Made by a program: the position numbers and the translations under genes. This document shows, in pieces, positions 35,372 to 51,700 of a stretch of DNA of 64,000 bases (positions are counted from its first letter, which is position 1; the number at the start of each line of letters is the position of its first letter). The notes below the pieces were generated by a model. It did not search any database, was not told where the DNA came from, and saw nothing but the letters and a program-made list of their open reading frames with translations. This DNA comes from Xestospongia muta (Eukaryota > Porifera > Demospongiae > Haplosclerida > Petrosiidae), in the NCBI GenBank assembly GCA_963693285.1, contig OY848924.1:1664144-1728143 (forward strand), in the 5' to 3' direction.

Positions 35372-36117
35372 CGTGACAAATCAGATCAGTATGTTATTCA
35401 CATATGTGAATACTATATCTAATACTCTATCATTGTATCAGTGATAGCATATTTACAAGAAGGTTCATTAGAACAACAATCAAAGCAAATGAAGTATGTT
35501 TACAAATATCATTTAAAATTTATAAAAATCATGTGTTTATGATATACAAACAGCACACAATCAGACAATTAATAAATGGAGAATGTTGCAGTGATTTTGG
35601 TAAAGTGAAGTATGTGGATGATGGCTGGCCAATGACCTTGATGATATGGTGAGAATATCAGTCTAACAAACAATTATTTCATACAGGTTTCATGTAGCTA
35701 ATGGAAATTGATTACTATTTACTTGCTTTGGTGAGTAATTATCTAAAAAAGCTATTTTCTATTTAAGTGATTTTATGAAATCAATCATCTGGCTAGAGAT
35801 AATTCCAGGGATAATAATTGTAAGCCATAACCTCATTGAATTATACTTATAGGTTATCACTTTGTTAATAATGGAGAAATTTCACTTTTCATACAAAATA
35901 GCTGTTAAGTGCCTTCTACAAAGACAACTTCCCTCTATATAAACACAAAATTCTTGATTTTAGATTAAGCAACTTATTGAAAAATAGTTCATTTGTAAAT
36001 TATATGCTTCTAAATCTTCTTACGTGTTCTAACAAAAACACTGACCTTCAGACGTCTTTTCAAAATAACACAAGTTTCCTTGTAGCAGTGTCATGTAGTG
36101 ATAGGACATTAATTAGG
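35372..36117. other. Mostly featureless spacer to the second duplication copy
   Basis: Apart from weak exon-like pieces to about 35640, nothing is recognised. No terminal inverted repeat matching the 26.2-26.9 kb flank was visible. Confidence 0.4.
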
Positions 36118-36222
36118 CTTCTGCAGCAGCACATTCAAATGAGGAATGTACATTAAGTGCAGCAACACATACCGCGGTTTTAAGGTCCGCCTACAAATAT
36201 GTGCTGCTAACTTCAACAGAGT
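36118..36222 (-). repeat. MITE-like short element abutting the duplication breakpoint
   Basis: Both edges carry CTGCAGCAGCACATT/AATATGTGCTGC-type inverted words. The right half (GTGCTGCTAACTTCAACAGA) is the reverse complement of 17466-17490. It ends exactly where homology to copy 1 begins, with GCAGCACC shared by both. Confidence 0.55.
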
Positions 36223-39200
36223 GCAGCACCATCTATAAAGAAAAATATACTGAAGTATACTAGAGTATACTAATTTTACATAAGAGTTTGCAGAACCAGA
36301 TCTGCTTACATATCAATCAAACAGATGAGGACCACATTGATCAAATATATGTTTATTAGTTAGAACAATTCATTCATAATTAATATGATAAAGTATCTAT
36401 CTCTCCATTTTATAAACAAATCATTCCGTCCATTTGTAATCTGTCCATCATTACTAAAAATACTTATCTCTCCATCATTTACTACATGTGTAAGTAATTT
36501 GTGTTCTCACTCATTTAACATTTAATCTATTTTTAATGTATTACTTCACAAACTATATAACCACACATCACTTCATATCTTCTACTACATAAAATGCTTT
36601 TAATAACTCTTCCTATCTGATTGGTTGGTGGGTCCATCCAATTATATAACATTAAGTCAAATATTGTGCTTGACAACTTACCTTTAAATACACATCTCAA
36701 ATATTGACCAGTAAGTAATAATAAGGCACTAGTATCCATGATCACTTTCTTGTAGACCTGAGGAAATTCAACAAGATTTAAAAAGTATTAAATATAATCT
36801 CTCTTTGGTAATCTAGTTTAACTCATATACTTTTTCCCTAACTTTTCAACCACTTGTTTAATGTTTTCAGCCTCCACCTTGAAAGTAGACGCAGCAAAAA
36901 TTAGAACGTCTATCAAATCAAAAATGAGTTTGAACTAGTTTGGTCCCACCTACTAATTAATTGCTATGGATACATTCTTAATTAATGCTCACCAACAAAC
37001 TTAATCCTCGTGGTTTAATAGATTTCTCTGATTCTACCTTTAATACACGGCCTCCTCTAGCTATATTTCATATCCTGTTGATGATTCAGGAAGTTCCAGT
37101 TTGATGATGGAGCAGTGACCATGACAATTGGAACCCTTACCATGGGTGTGAAAATAATGAGAAGAAAGTAGAAATCTAAAAGAAGTGACTCAAGAAATGA
37201 AGACACTCGCAGTAACTATAATTGTATGTAATAAAATGATTACACTACTAGTGACCTGACACACCCACTCAGTATAAAAGCAGTTGTGTCTATTGTCCCA
37301 TAGTATATCATATTTTGAACTTATCCAGGTCACATAAAATGGCAAAGTATAGACTTTCTAACAGCCACTGTATAATATTATTGTAATGACACATTCTAAT
37401 ATGTGTATTAATTACCGAGCAATCATCAGTTTATGAAAAGTATATAACATTTTCAACTGATTTAGATGATACAGCTGGTTCCACAATAAACCAGATGGAC
37501 AAGCTTTACTAGAAAATATTACAAACTTGCCTCAATCCTATCAAATCCTCAATACCTCTTCCAAATAAATCATTAATTCCTTTGTTTAGTTCAGTATTAT
37601 AATTTAAGGCACATACTGGAGCTTTCATTAGTTTAACTCAAAAAGAAGGCAGAGATGAAGACACTGATAGTCCATTTAATGGAGGAGATATGACTAGTTC
37701 TTCTATTACTATGTGTTACTTACTCTATATTGGTATAGACTGTTCATATGTTTATTAGAACTACTACAATAATTGGACATGGACTACTGGCAGGTAGGTA
37801 TTATCTATTAATACATCTATCTAATGTCCCATATAGTCATCTATATCTATCCATCCACTATACATCTCTATCCATCAATTCATGTATCTACTATAACTTT
37901 TATTATCTGTCTCTATACATCTTTACTCTATCAGATAATTGACATATATTATTGTTTGATCCTTTTATCGTAAGATATTTCTCTCTAGGATACTGCAGTG
38001 GCTTATTCAATCAGTCAATAAACCAGTGGACATGTGACATTATTAGAACATTATCATTCTTTCCTATTAGGATTACATTGGGTCTACCTGTTGTTGTTAT
38101 GTTAGACAGGTAAACAATACAAGTTAATAACACAAGTTAATAACTCATGTTAGATGGAATACTGGTTAGATTTTGTAAATAAGTGTCTTTTATGATAACC
38201 TCCACTGTACATGTGATAGTCACATGATGACAATGAATTATTCTTCAGATTTGATATTGCCAAACCAACAAGGGCTGTATTATTAAATATTGTCACTTAC
38301 TCTGAGGTGGCTCTATCATCAGGTATCTTCTCTATATAATCATTTTATTTTGCACATTATATTTTGTCTATTATAGAACATTGTTTGTCTATCAATATCT
38401 TCTATTTACCTCTAGTCTGTCCTCTCTAGCTTTAATATTGTTAGTTCTAGCTTAATTGGAAACACAATAAAAGCACTTTTAGATGAGAGAACTACACTGT
38501 TTACTAAGCAACTTAATTTATGGTATGTGAATATCTCATCATGTCACACAGTCAACCATATACTATCATAATATAGGTAGAACACTAGTAGTTCGGTTTT
38601 ATCAATGAGTGTCCTTATAGTGGACAGTTTACAAGTACCTGAAATAGAGTTTCCTTAAATTTTAATTCCATGACTTCCTTTCTTCTTTTCTATAGTCTTG
38701 ATATATTGACTGATACAAATAGTTCTTCTCCTTAAATTACAACTTTCATAACAGTCAGTGATCTCCACTACATTACTAATGGTCAACAAAGCACTTGACT
38801 GACTGCTTGGTTAGCTCTTAATGTAGCAAGGATCATTTGTCTTAGCTAGTTCTTGGCTGGATGGACACTTGTAAAGATAGATTATAAAGTAAGTACATGT
38901 ATTATGTAAGTAGTGGTGTGGTCTAGTTCATGTATAGACTTGAGGGTAAAGGATATATTCCCAAAAAAGATAAGATATTAAAAGTGCCTATATCAAATAC
39001 ATGTTTTTAAATTGTGAGTCTCTCTGTATTAGACAGTTTGAGACATTAGCATGAACTGGTTCAGGACAGTGAGGAGAGTTCAATATAAACAATGTTCTTA
39101 GTTCAGAATATATTATTATGAGAGTAAAATGTTTTGAATTATACAAATATTCAATAAGACATTGTTTTAATAAATTAGAAAGATTAATGTTATTAAAACT

Positions 39201-40795
39201 AGACTACCAAATAAACTATTGTTGAAGAAAATGTTGTAAGTTTCTCTTTTTTTCAGAATATCTGTGGAATCTCAATGAAACCAGTTCTACAGATCAAGAC
39301 AAACCAGTTATACCTCCTAATTTAACCTAAAATATCTGCACTTTTAAAATCACACTTAAGATGATTCTTTCACATAAACTACTATTTGTGTATTACAGCA
39401 TTATTTTAAACAAATATGAATTATTATAGAGATAGCTCATGTATTGATATTAAATATATATTTTCAAATTATTGATCAAGTATCTAGGTCCAAAGGTAAG
39501 CCAGTCCAATATAACTGTATAACTATTCAATTGATTTTAAGTGTACATTTTAATTGTTGTTTATTGACATCCTATACTATCCACTGTTAGTTTTGTTTTT
39601 CATTTTAAAAAGAATCATTTGTTTGCTAATAGTTATGTAATAGACACAGCCAAGTATCACACAAATTGTATCCTAAATTGTCTATTTAATGTTACACAGT
39701 AGGCATGGCACAAATTTAATGCTATAAAGTTTCGATCATATCTACAATTAAAAAAAAAGTGAAATACAAATTGTCTGTATTGATAAACACTGAACTTTAA
39801 ACTTCTTAAATTGTTGACAAACAATTTAAAAGAATTAAAAATAATTTGATTAAATTAAACAGTGAAACAGAAATTAAGCCATATTCATCAGGTGTGAAAA
39901 CATCATCAGCACGTGTTCACAATTAGCAAATGAACGCGTGACCACCATTATGGCGGGAAAATGTCAATATCAGCACACGCCCAACAAGAAAATCAATTCT
40001 TGTAGATTTTTAATTATTTTTTTGTAAAATCTATTGATTAAAATTAATGTAAAAATTAATATACAAAGAAGATTAATATAATCTGATACAAACTAAAGAA
40101 GTGTTTTTCTTACAAACTAAAGGATTAAAAAAGTAGAATAAATAGTATTATAAAAAATGCATAATATTGTAGTTATAAAAATTAATAGAAATTTAGTAAG
40201 ATTGTACTATACAACAATTGTAAGTAAACTGATTGTAGTTGAAAGATAGAAATGAAATTCTAAACTAGCCATTTTTCAAAGAAAGTCTTAAATATTTTTA
40301 AAACTAAAATTAAGATTGACTTTTGACAAATTTTAGTGAAAAATGTTTTTGAAAAATAAATACATATACAAAATAAACGAAAAATAACAACTAAAAATAA
40401 AACAAAAAATGACAACTAAAATAAAATAAAAATAAGACAGTCTCTGTTGTGGAAGAGTCCTCAAGATGTCCAGTGATGGTCTCCAATCCAGCAATTATAG
40501 AAAAGAGAAGATAGAGAGTTCCCAAGAGTCCAGTCAGTCCACAAGTTGAGAACATAGAGGGAGAAAGAGAAGAATAACAACTGGATTACTAAAGAATGGA
40601 TGAAAGTGGATGGATGGATGGAGAGACAGCTCACCTTTCTCACCAGTGCTGCTCCTGCAGGGAAAGAAAAAGAGAGTAGTTATGAACTGATAGTGACAAT
40701 AAATGGATAGAGAGTGAAGAGAGACAGAGGAAGTGAAAAGGGACCACCAACCTACACACACACAGCACACACACACGCATCCTAGAAGATCAGAG

Positions 40796-40868
40796 CTTCC
40801 CCCCGCCACCTGGCGGCCTTGGATATTAAAAAAAATTTTTTTGAAGGCCGCCAGGCGGCAGGGGGAAG
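40796..40868. repeat. GC-rich inverted repeat (hairpin), copy 2
   Basis: This is base-for-base the same structure as 8755-8827, including the two arm mismatches and the A8T7 loop. Confidence 0.85.
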
Positions 40869-41590
40869 ATGATTAATAGAATTTGTATGAATGTGTGTAT
40901 AATGTATAGGCTGGATAGCCAAAATAAAAATAAAAATAAAAATAAAATGAAGAGGAAAGAAGGCTTGAAGGAAGAAGACAGAAGAGACCAGGCAGGAGAG
41001 CGACTCATCTTTTACATCCAGAGAACTGTCAAAACACCAGAGAATGTCAGAAGTCAAAAACACCAAAGAACATCAGAGAACAGTCTAAACATCAGAGAAC
41101 ATCAGACAACTTCCAAATAGAGTCCTGTAGAAACGAAGAGAAAAGTCAATTAGCGAACTGATTGATAAAAACAAAAATAAATAGAACAGAAAATAAAATA
41201 ATAATCAAATAAAAAATAACAGAAAAGAAAATGAAAAGGATGATCATAACTGAATGAAATGATGTCCAGCGAAGAGGAGAGATCCAACGACGAACGAAGA
41301 GACGAGTCGTGAAGAGAGTCGAAGTGGAGAACGACGAGACGAGTCGTAGCGACGAAGACCCACGGGGGTCTGTACACTAATATAAGCTTGCAAAATGGAG
41401 TCCTTTTATGTTTTCAAGACATCTCTGTCATACTTCATTTCGACAAACACAAGGCACCAACTCGTGACAATTTGGCGGGAAAACCTCACCACGCATGACC
41501 AACATTATTGGATTTTTAATTGATCTTATTAACAATTAATTAAAAGTTTTCTAAATACATTAAAATATTACAGTACTTAATCTATTCTAC

Positions 41591-42007
41591 CTCCAAAATT
41601 GTTAACAACAAGTATAACAGCTTCATCTTCGTAATGTAATGTCAAAAACAATATTGACTGAAACAATTAAACAATTAGAGATAAAGCAGATTTATATAAC
41701 TTCAGTGACGGTTTTTGATCAGCATTAATACCTGTCAACAGCTGACAATATTATGTAGTCCTTTCAACATATTGTACCAACTTGGTTTGCTAGTTAGCTT
41801 GTAATTCTGTGACCAAGCCCACTGATCAATTAGAAGAAAATAATCAACAAATAATTTGAACTGATACAATGTTTTTAATGAGTCCAAGTTACATGAAATA
41901 TCTGTATACATAATGTTACTGTCATAGAGACTCTATGTCCAGTTCTGCTACCATATCAGATATGTTGGATCCATTTTATCTTTTGTAACTGGTTTCTCAA
42001 TGCTACA
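41591..42007 (-). pseudogene. DAK-like exon pair, copy 2, splice donor lost
   Basis: Same two exons as in copy 1. The second (41591-41657) keeps the VVNNFG segment. The first (about 41955-42007) has Leu to Pro and Thr to Ser changes, and its donor GT is now AT. Confidence 0.35.
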
Positions 42008-43088
42008 TTCTAATGGACAAGAAGTATGCCATTAGTTAAATATTAGTTATTTATCATGTTATTTACAATCATGTATCTCAACATTTATCTAATTTTAATT
42101 TTTAACAATACCATATAGCAGGTTTTATTGGCAGCAAATTGAATCGGTATATTGACAGTCAGTGACAAGAACGTCAAATAAAAATCTGTCAATAATAATT
42201 ATCGTGTTATGTACATGTTTCTGGACATGACTCCATATAGTATGAACAAAAGAATGGTGTTACTGAATTCTTTCTTCAAAGCCTATAAGGGTTGCCATAC
42301 TTGGTGAAAAGGAGTGTGTATCTTTATCATCTAAAGAAGTAAAACAGACTAACAAGAAAGTTAACTGTCATTCTCCTCAATTCTACATTATAACTCTTCA
42401 TCAAGTATGAATGTCCAAATGCTATTATAGATATGGTGATCTTGTACACAACTAGCTATCTCTTGAGAATCCATCAGTCACTATATCATTTTGAGTTGTT
42501 AGGTTATTTCACGTGGCAACATCACAGTACTGCCCACTCTTCATTAATTTGGTGGTTTTAATAAAACAGTAAATTAAAATTATGGTAATTTTTAATTTTG
42601 CTCATTTTGATAACAAACTGTCAACTTTTTTGACCATCAATAAAAGCCACTATACAGTATATTAAAATTAATGAGACATGTTTATGCAGGCTGAAACAGG
42701 TTATACATTGGTTACTATATTGGGTCTCTATACATACCTTCCTTTTGTGCTTTAGTTATTATCAGGTCAATAATGTCTCTGTGTATTTTATCGTATGCAT
42801 CTTCTTCACATCAACAAGTTATTTCCTAATATGGAAATAAGATTCAATTAATATCAACGGAAAACTACCTCAACAGAACAAGTATAATTATATGTGATTT
42901 TATTCTAATTCATATTGAAATAACACATAGTGATGTCATCATATTGCTGACATCACCTAAGGCACTAAACCAAACCTAACATTATTAACGCTATGACACA
43001 TAGTGATGTCATCATAGGACAAGTTGTTACATCATCAGTCAAGTTACACCAAGAACACACTATATTTTTGATAATGTGATTTACAATA

Positions 43089-43131
<43 letters not shown>
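43089..43131. repeat. (TA)n microsatellite
   Basis: About 20 TA units, expanded relative to the corresponding site in copy 1 (about 11043-11066). Confidence 0.9.
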
Positions 43132-43134
<3 letters not shown>

Positions 43135-43333
43135 GTAATATTACAATACAAGGGACTAAACTAGGTAATTTGACAACAACAGTTAGTAACTTTACTTACT
43201 TTCATTTCATGTAGATATCACTCATCTTGACAATGTCACTGAAAGAAATAAATCAATTTGGTAGCTTTGTGTTTGAGAGATAATTAAAAGGCGGAGCTTA
43301 AACTTTTAGTGGGAGTGGCAGTACACGTGGAAA

Positions 43334-43913
43334 ATGGCTGTTGATCCAGTAAAGACAGCAGATGACTATGAACGAGTATGTTTATTAGTATAATTCTTTG
43401 TTATGTGTCATTGTGTGTTGTTAATAGATATTACGAGAACCATATGATTATATATGTCAAGTTAAAGGCAAGGAAGTTAGAGTGAAATTGATTGAGGTAA
43501 TTCATTTGTATTGACACAGTTATATAACATGGCTATTGGTCGGTCAGGAAGTCATACTTTACAGGAATTAGTACCTTTTTGTCTATCATGCTTTTGTTTA
43601 CTTATAATGATGTGGTTTGCCTATGTGTACTATAAATCTATTTAAATGAAATATTGTAAGAATTTATAGAAAAGAGAGGGTTAGTAGAAGTGTGTTTTAT
43701 ATATAGACATTTAGTAGGGAATTTGAAAAGACAAGATATAGTGAAAAGAAATCCTAAGAGTTTAATGTAATAAATATGTTTCTCTTCTTGGTCTCTGTTC
43801 TATCTCTCTCTCTCCCTCCCTCATGCTCCCTCTTTGTCCTTTATTATTTTAGGCATTTAATAGCTGGTTACAAATTCCAAATGAAAAGAAGAAAGAAATT
43901 CAAGAAATTACTC
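43334..43913 (+). pseudogene. GGPS1: Truncated GGPS1 copy: exons 1, 2 and part of 3
   Basis: Exons 43334-43375, 43428-43496 and 43853-43913 match the start of GGPS1, with changes such as AVDPVK for AVDAVK and QIPNEKKK for QIPDEKKK. Homology stops mid-exon at AATTACTC. Both Asp-rich catalytic motifs are absent, so no prenyltransferase can be made. The promoter region is duplicated with it, so a short transcript is possible. Confidence 0.92.
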
Positions 43914-44006
43914 TATCATGTTATCAACACAGATTAGCTATCATATGTACGAGTACACCCTGTGTGTGTGTGTGTGTTAAATTATTGTCCATGTTTTATA
44001 TAACTA

Positions 44007-46407
<2,401 letters not shown>

Positions 46408-46409
46408 AG

Positions 46410-47188
<779 letters not shown>

Positions 47189-47700
47189 GTAAATAACAAA
47201 GTATACATTGACAACTTGATGGATGGATGGATATTTGAAGATGTGTAGTAATCAATTACACACACACCCATTGATGGAAGTTAACTTGATGTCATGACGT
47301 TGCTAGGTGGATTATCATAGATACCTCAACTTAGCCACTGACATACATATACTTCCTGAACTTCAATAGAACTCTAAAATACTGTTATGTGTTGTACTAT
47401 TGATAAAAAAGTGCATAGCCTCAAAGGATTTTCTTGATGATGTACTATGTTCCTTTGAAAGACTATATGTAGTAGGAAACACTTTGTGGATGACTGGAAT
47501 GTTTAATTGTATTCATGACATAGTTAATTGTATTCACATGTACACAAACTTCCAAATATGGTCATGAGCTAGGCAATAAGGCCTTCTTCCTTAGTTATAA
47601 ATTATTGTCTATGTAAACTGTGTTCAGTTATGTCCATATAGGATGTTTGATAATATAACATTGTTAGTTTATATATTACATGATCTCTTATTTACTATAG

Positions 47701-47993
47701 ATTAGTGAGTCAGAGACAACTGCTGACAAATTTGCTATCTCATGTCAGAAATATCGTGATCCTATTCCTTTCTTTCATTTCAATCCTCAACTAATAGAGG
47801 GTGTGTCTCCTGGAGAGATTGATGACTGGAAAATAGTGGAACTAATACTACAAACATAACAATACTTAGCTAGTCAAGTTAGTACTATTTTATATATTCT
47901 AGTTATATGTCACTATTGTAGGATGTACAAGATAATCTTGACCAACTAGTTCAACTCTTTAAACGTCTTGTTGATCAATCTACTCATCAATAA
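47701..47993 (+). pseudogene. C-terminal exons of an iPLA2 (PLA2G6-like) phospholipase, nonsense codon
   Basis: Exon 47701-47877 encodes DPIPFFHFNPQL and DDWKIVELILQT, then TAA (47857-47859), then QYLASQ. It joins in phase via GTTAGT to 47922-47993 (DVQDNLDQLVQLFKRLVDQ, then a stop). The FxFNPQL and the final Asp/Leu-rich helix resemble the C-terminus of group VI patatin-type phospholipases. The catalytic Gly-x-Ser-x-Gly part is absent. If the TAA is real, the frame ends 31 codons early. Confidence 0.55.
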
Positions 47994-48448
47994 AGACACT
48001 ACATTAGATAACTACTCACTGCTGTTAGTAAATGTGTTATAGAAAATTATTAGACAATTACTGAATGATGTTGTATATTGTTTCAATGAAATATTGTAGT
48101 TATGTAATTGTGGATTACTTCACATTTTATGTTATTAATATGATAATAGAGGATTAATTTGTCATGTATTTTAACAATAAAAAGATTAACAAAATCAACA
48201 GCAACCATAACATAACAAACTAAGTCTCTAGACTCTCTAAGTTTTAAGTATATTCATTAACCAGCTATACTAAGGAAATATATGTAGAGGGAAATATAAA
48301 AAGTAAAAAATGTAGGGGACTGGAGACTAAGTAGGCGGAGTTAAGCCTGCAGTACATAGAAAGTAAAGACATTTGTCATATATAGTAGATTACTCAATTA
48401 TAACATCATTAAAGACTCAGTTATACAAATATTAATTATCTAATATAA
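47994..48448. other. Spacer between convergent remnants and the ROCO gene
   Basis: AT-rich, with AATAAA-like words on the plus strand near 48176; no gene seen. Confidence 0.4.
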
Positions 48449-48780
48449 TTATAGTGTTGCATGATAAAATGTCTCACTTTTTAGTTGACTTTTCATTCTT
48501 GTACCAATGTCCTTTAACTCCTGGTACTGCTTTAGAAGGAAGTCACAAAGAGCTTTTAAAAACTCAATTCCTTTTTCTTCAACCTGTCGTTGTAGCTCAG
48601 TAACTACGTTGTCTGCTTTATCATAATCATCACCACTCATACTTTTCACATCTTCTTTAAAATTGAATGATATCAACTTAGCAGAAAAGAGTCGATTAAC
48701 AATGAACATGGGCTTAACTTCAATGGCTTCACAAACATCAGAAAAATATTCTTGAAATATTTCTGATGGATCAATAGTGT
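48449..48780 (-). other. Terminal exon: CARD-like death-fold domain
   Basis: From SEIFQEYFSDVCEAIEV through FIVNRLFSAKLISFNF to KGIEFLKALCDFLLKQ the spacing of amphipathic helices fits a CARD of about 95 residues, followed by a short tail ending YHATL. CARDs pair with CARDs of adaptors and caspases. DED is the alternative; the call rests on pattern only. Confidence 0.6.
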
Positions 48781-51700
48781 CTATAAAATGTAACAATAAA
48801 AAGAAATATAACTGAATTAAAGAACAGTTAGTAAACAATGTAGAAGAGAAGTAGTTAATTAATATATCTTAATTTCTCATGATCTCAGTAATCAAATTCA
48901 ACTCTAAGTAGTCTATTTATCAACATATATAAACTACTTATGTCAACTATAACAATCTAGACTATAAAATAACTTTATACAAACACAATCATCACATACA
49001 TTATATGTAGTGTTTATTATTTAGGTGTCTTATATTACCTTGTTGTGTGGTATCACTAGGGAGAGTATCTGCTTTGTGTTCACTTGATAGTTCATTAGTA
49101 GAATGTTGCTATTGGATACAGGATATAAGTGATAATATATGAGGTGTAAAGTATTGTAGTATTACAATACACAAGATTGATGATGTAACTATTGTTTATA
49201 TTATTGATAAGACTGGAGGTGAGGAATTACAATGTAATTGTTAATAGTAATTATTGTCACATAGTGAAACTATCAATCTATCTATGTCAAACTTAGGAAT
49301 GCTTCTAACAACAATCTATTGATGTTCTATGATGTTCTATTGATAAAGAATGCTTCATGAGTGTGGCTATTCAGTTGCATGGCAAGATGCCAGAAACTAC
49401 TTTTTGTATTATCAGGAACACATTATTTCAACATTTAAGATTTTTCATTTTGCCTATAAATAGACCAGACACCCTTTTTGACATTAAACTAGTGAGTGTC
49501 TGGAATGAGACTACACAGTTTACAGAAAGCAAATGATCTGATTAGCAAGAATACCTCCTAATAACTGAAATAAACTATTTATGTTAAGAGCTAGTCACTG
49601 CATGACAAGACTAATTACTGAGTTATTATTGAATTGTTCCTAATGACCCTGGCTTATTATAAAGTACAGACTCTATAGCTTTGATTTGTTTTTAAATTTT
49701 GCTGTGCTAAGGATCAACTGGAAAACTTACTATTATAGCTATAAATTATCCATCAGTAATTTTACTTATTATAGTGACTTTATAATAGTGTCAGGTATCT
49801 TGAATTACATGTATATCCTAACACTTTTAACAAATCAAATTTATTAATGACTACAATTAATACAATCTACTATATAAGTGTATAAGTCATACCTGATATT
49901 CCATTGATAGGTTGTCAGTAATATAGACTTCAGTTGAATCAACAATGCTTGATTCCTTATCATGTTCTATAGAACATAGAGGAGAATAAAGTGACAATTA
50001 TATGATAGGCTAAATGTTGTAGCAAATGTTTGTGTCATATACCAATATGTATTGAAGTTGTCAACTGTAATGTCAGATCAGTTAATCACATTACTGTTCT
50101 AAGGAGAGGAACTGATTACTGATCAATAAGCAAATTTTCAATACTAAAGCAATTTACTATAGTAGAAGTTAGTTATACACCTAGTATGGTCTACACTTGT
50201 TTATCAAACCTTGTTCCTGTGGCACTCAGTTCAATAAATCCTTTATATTGGTATATAATCTATACTTGTTAAATTACATGAGTATATAGTATGTAATGGG
50301 AGCCCTAGGTTTGTATCAAATGCAGTAAATATGTTTGTTTTAAAAAAAATATAATGAGTATTTCTCTATGTATACATTATCCATGAACCATTGTGTAATA
50401 CAAAGGTTTAGTAATAAGAACTTACCATCAGTTTGTTCATCAATTGTGTTTTTGAGTGTATGTCCTATAATAACAATATATAACAATTAATAAAAGTGTT
50501 TTAATATAACAGTAGCAGCTATTAAAGTAACATTATTATTATATTATAAAGTATTACTTGTAAGCTATTCCTTAACTCAATGAACAGCTAAATCATTGAA
50601 ATTATAACTAAAGATACAGGTATCCTTATATTGGTAGTTCCCTTTAAGATTATTAACTAATTAAGTATCATCATCAGTTTACTCAAATCTACACACATAT
50701 ATATTTATAATGATATACCTCTGACATTACTCTCTTGTTGTTCCTGGGTAGACTTCTTAGTTTTAGGTAAATCATCTAATGTCGTGTAAAATAAAGGAAT
50801 TATATTAAAATAAGTTAAATATTAGATACATAGAAATAAAACACAACATTTATTCACTAATACTTTGTTATGAATATAATTAAACTACATTAGTTTCATT
50901 TACTTTCCAAATTAGATATACAATTGATAAAATATTTGTTCATATTTAAGATAATTATATAGCATTGTATGTCTTATCAATTGAAAATAAATTCCTCATG
51001 TTATAATGTTAGTAACATAACATGTATGTAGAAAATAATTAATTTTAGCTAAAACATCAACTGCTTTGTTGTCATTACCTGACATAAAGTTGTTACTGTG
51101 CTTACGTTTATGAGAGCCTGGATTGGTTTCTATAGAAACAGACAACATAACATATCATAACTCCAAATACGAGTGTAAAAGTAAGTTAAAATGATGTATA
51201 AAGTTATCTGTAAATGTAGATATTATAATTTAACAAGTGTGTGTGACACTTAAAATATATCTACCTAATTGATCATCATCTGTGTTATCAGATTGTTTGA
51301 GCTTCTTTGATGTTAAAGGCGAAATAGATCTCTTACGCTTAGCAGGAGCTGAGTATAGATAAAATCATGTTTATGTAACACTATGATGTCATAATAAAAA
51401 CAAAGCATATTCACTACCTATTTAGTAAAATTAGCTATATTTCATAAAATGTGGTTATTGTTGATAGGACATGAATAAAAAATGGCATGATTATAATATA
51501 TCACTTCCTGTAATATATAGCTACTGTTTCTAGACCACACCCCAAAATATTCTAAAAACCTAAAGTGTACATTCTACTTAACCTCCACTTGATTTTGTCA
51601 CTAATTAATTAACTTTCATGTACTAGCTGTCAGATGGAAGTTGCATGCTCCTTCCTCTATTGTGTGGTTATAGGTATATAGCTTTAAGTTAATCATGTAG

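Larger units (their letters stand above)
36223..43913 (+). repeat. 7.69 kb segmental duplication, copy 2 (derived)
   Basis: A direct repeat of 4168-11857 about 32 kb downstream. It ends inside GGPS1 exon 3, and unrelated sequence follows at once. Small differences include an expanded (TA)n at 43089-43131, a broken palindrome near 42935 and a lost splice donor in the DAK-like exon near 41950. It also has the copy of the candidate minus-strand exons (36575-37620), in which the third is longer in frame (EAENIKQVVEKLGKK). Confidence 0.95.
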
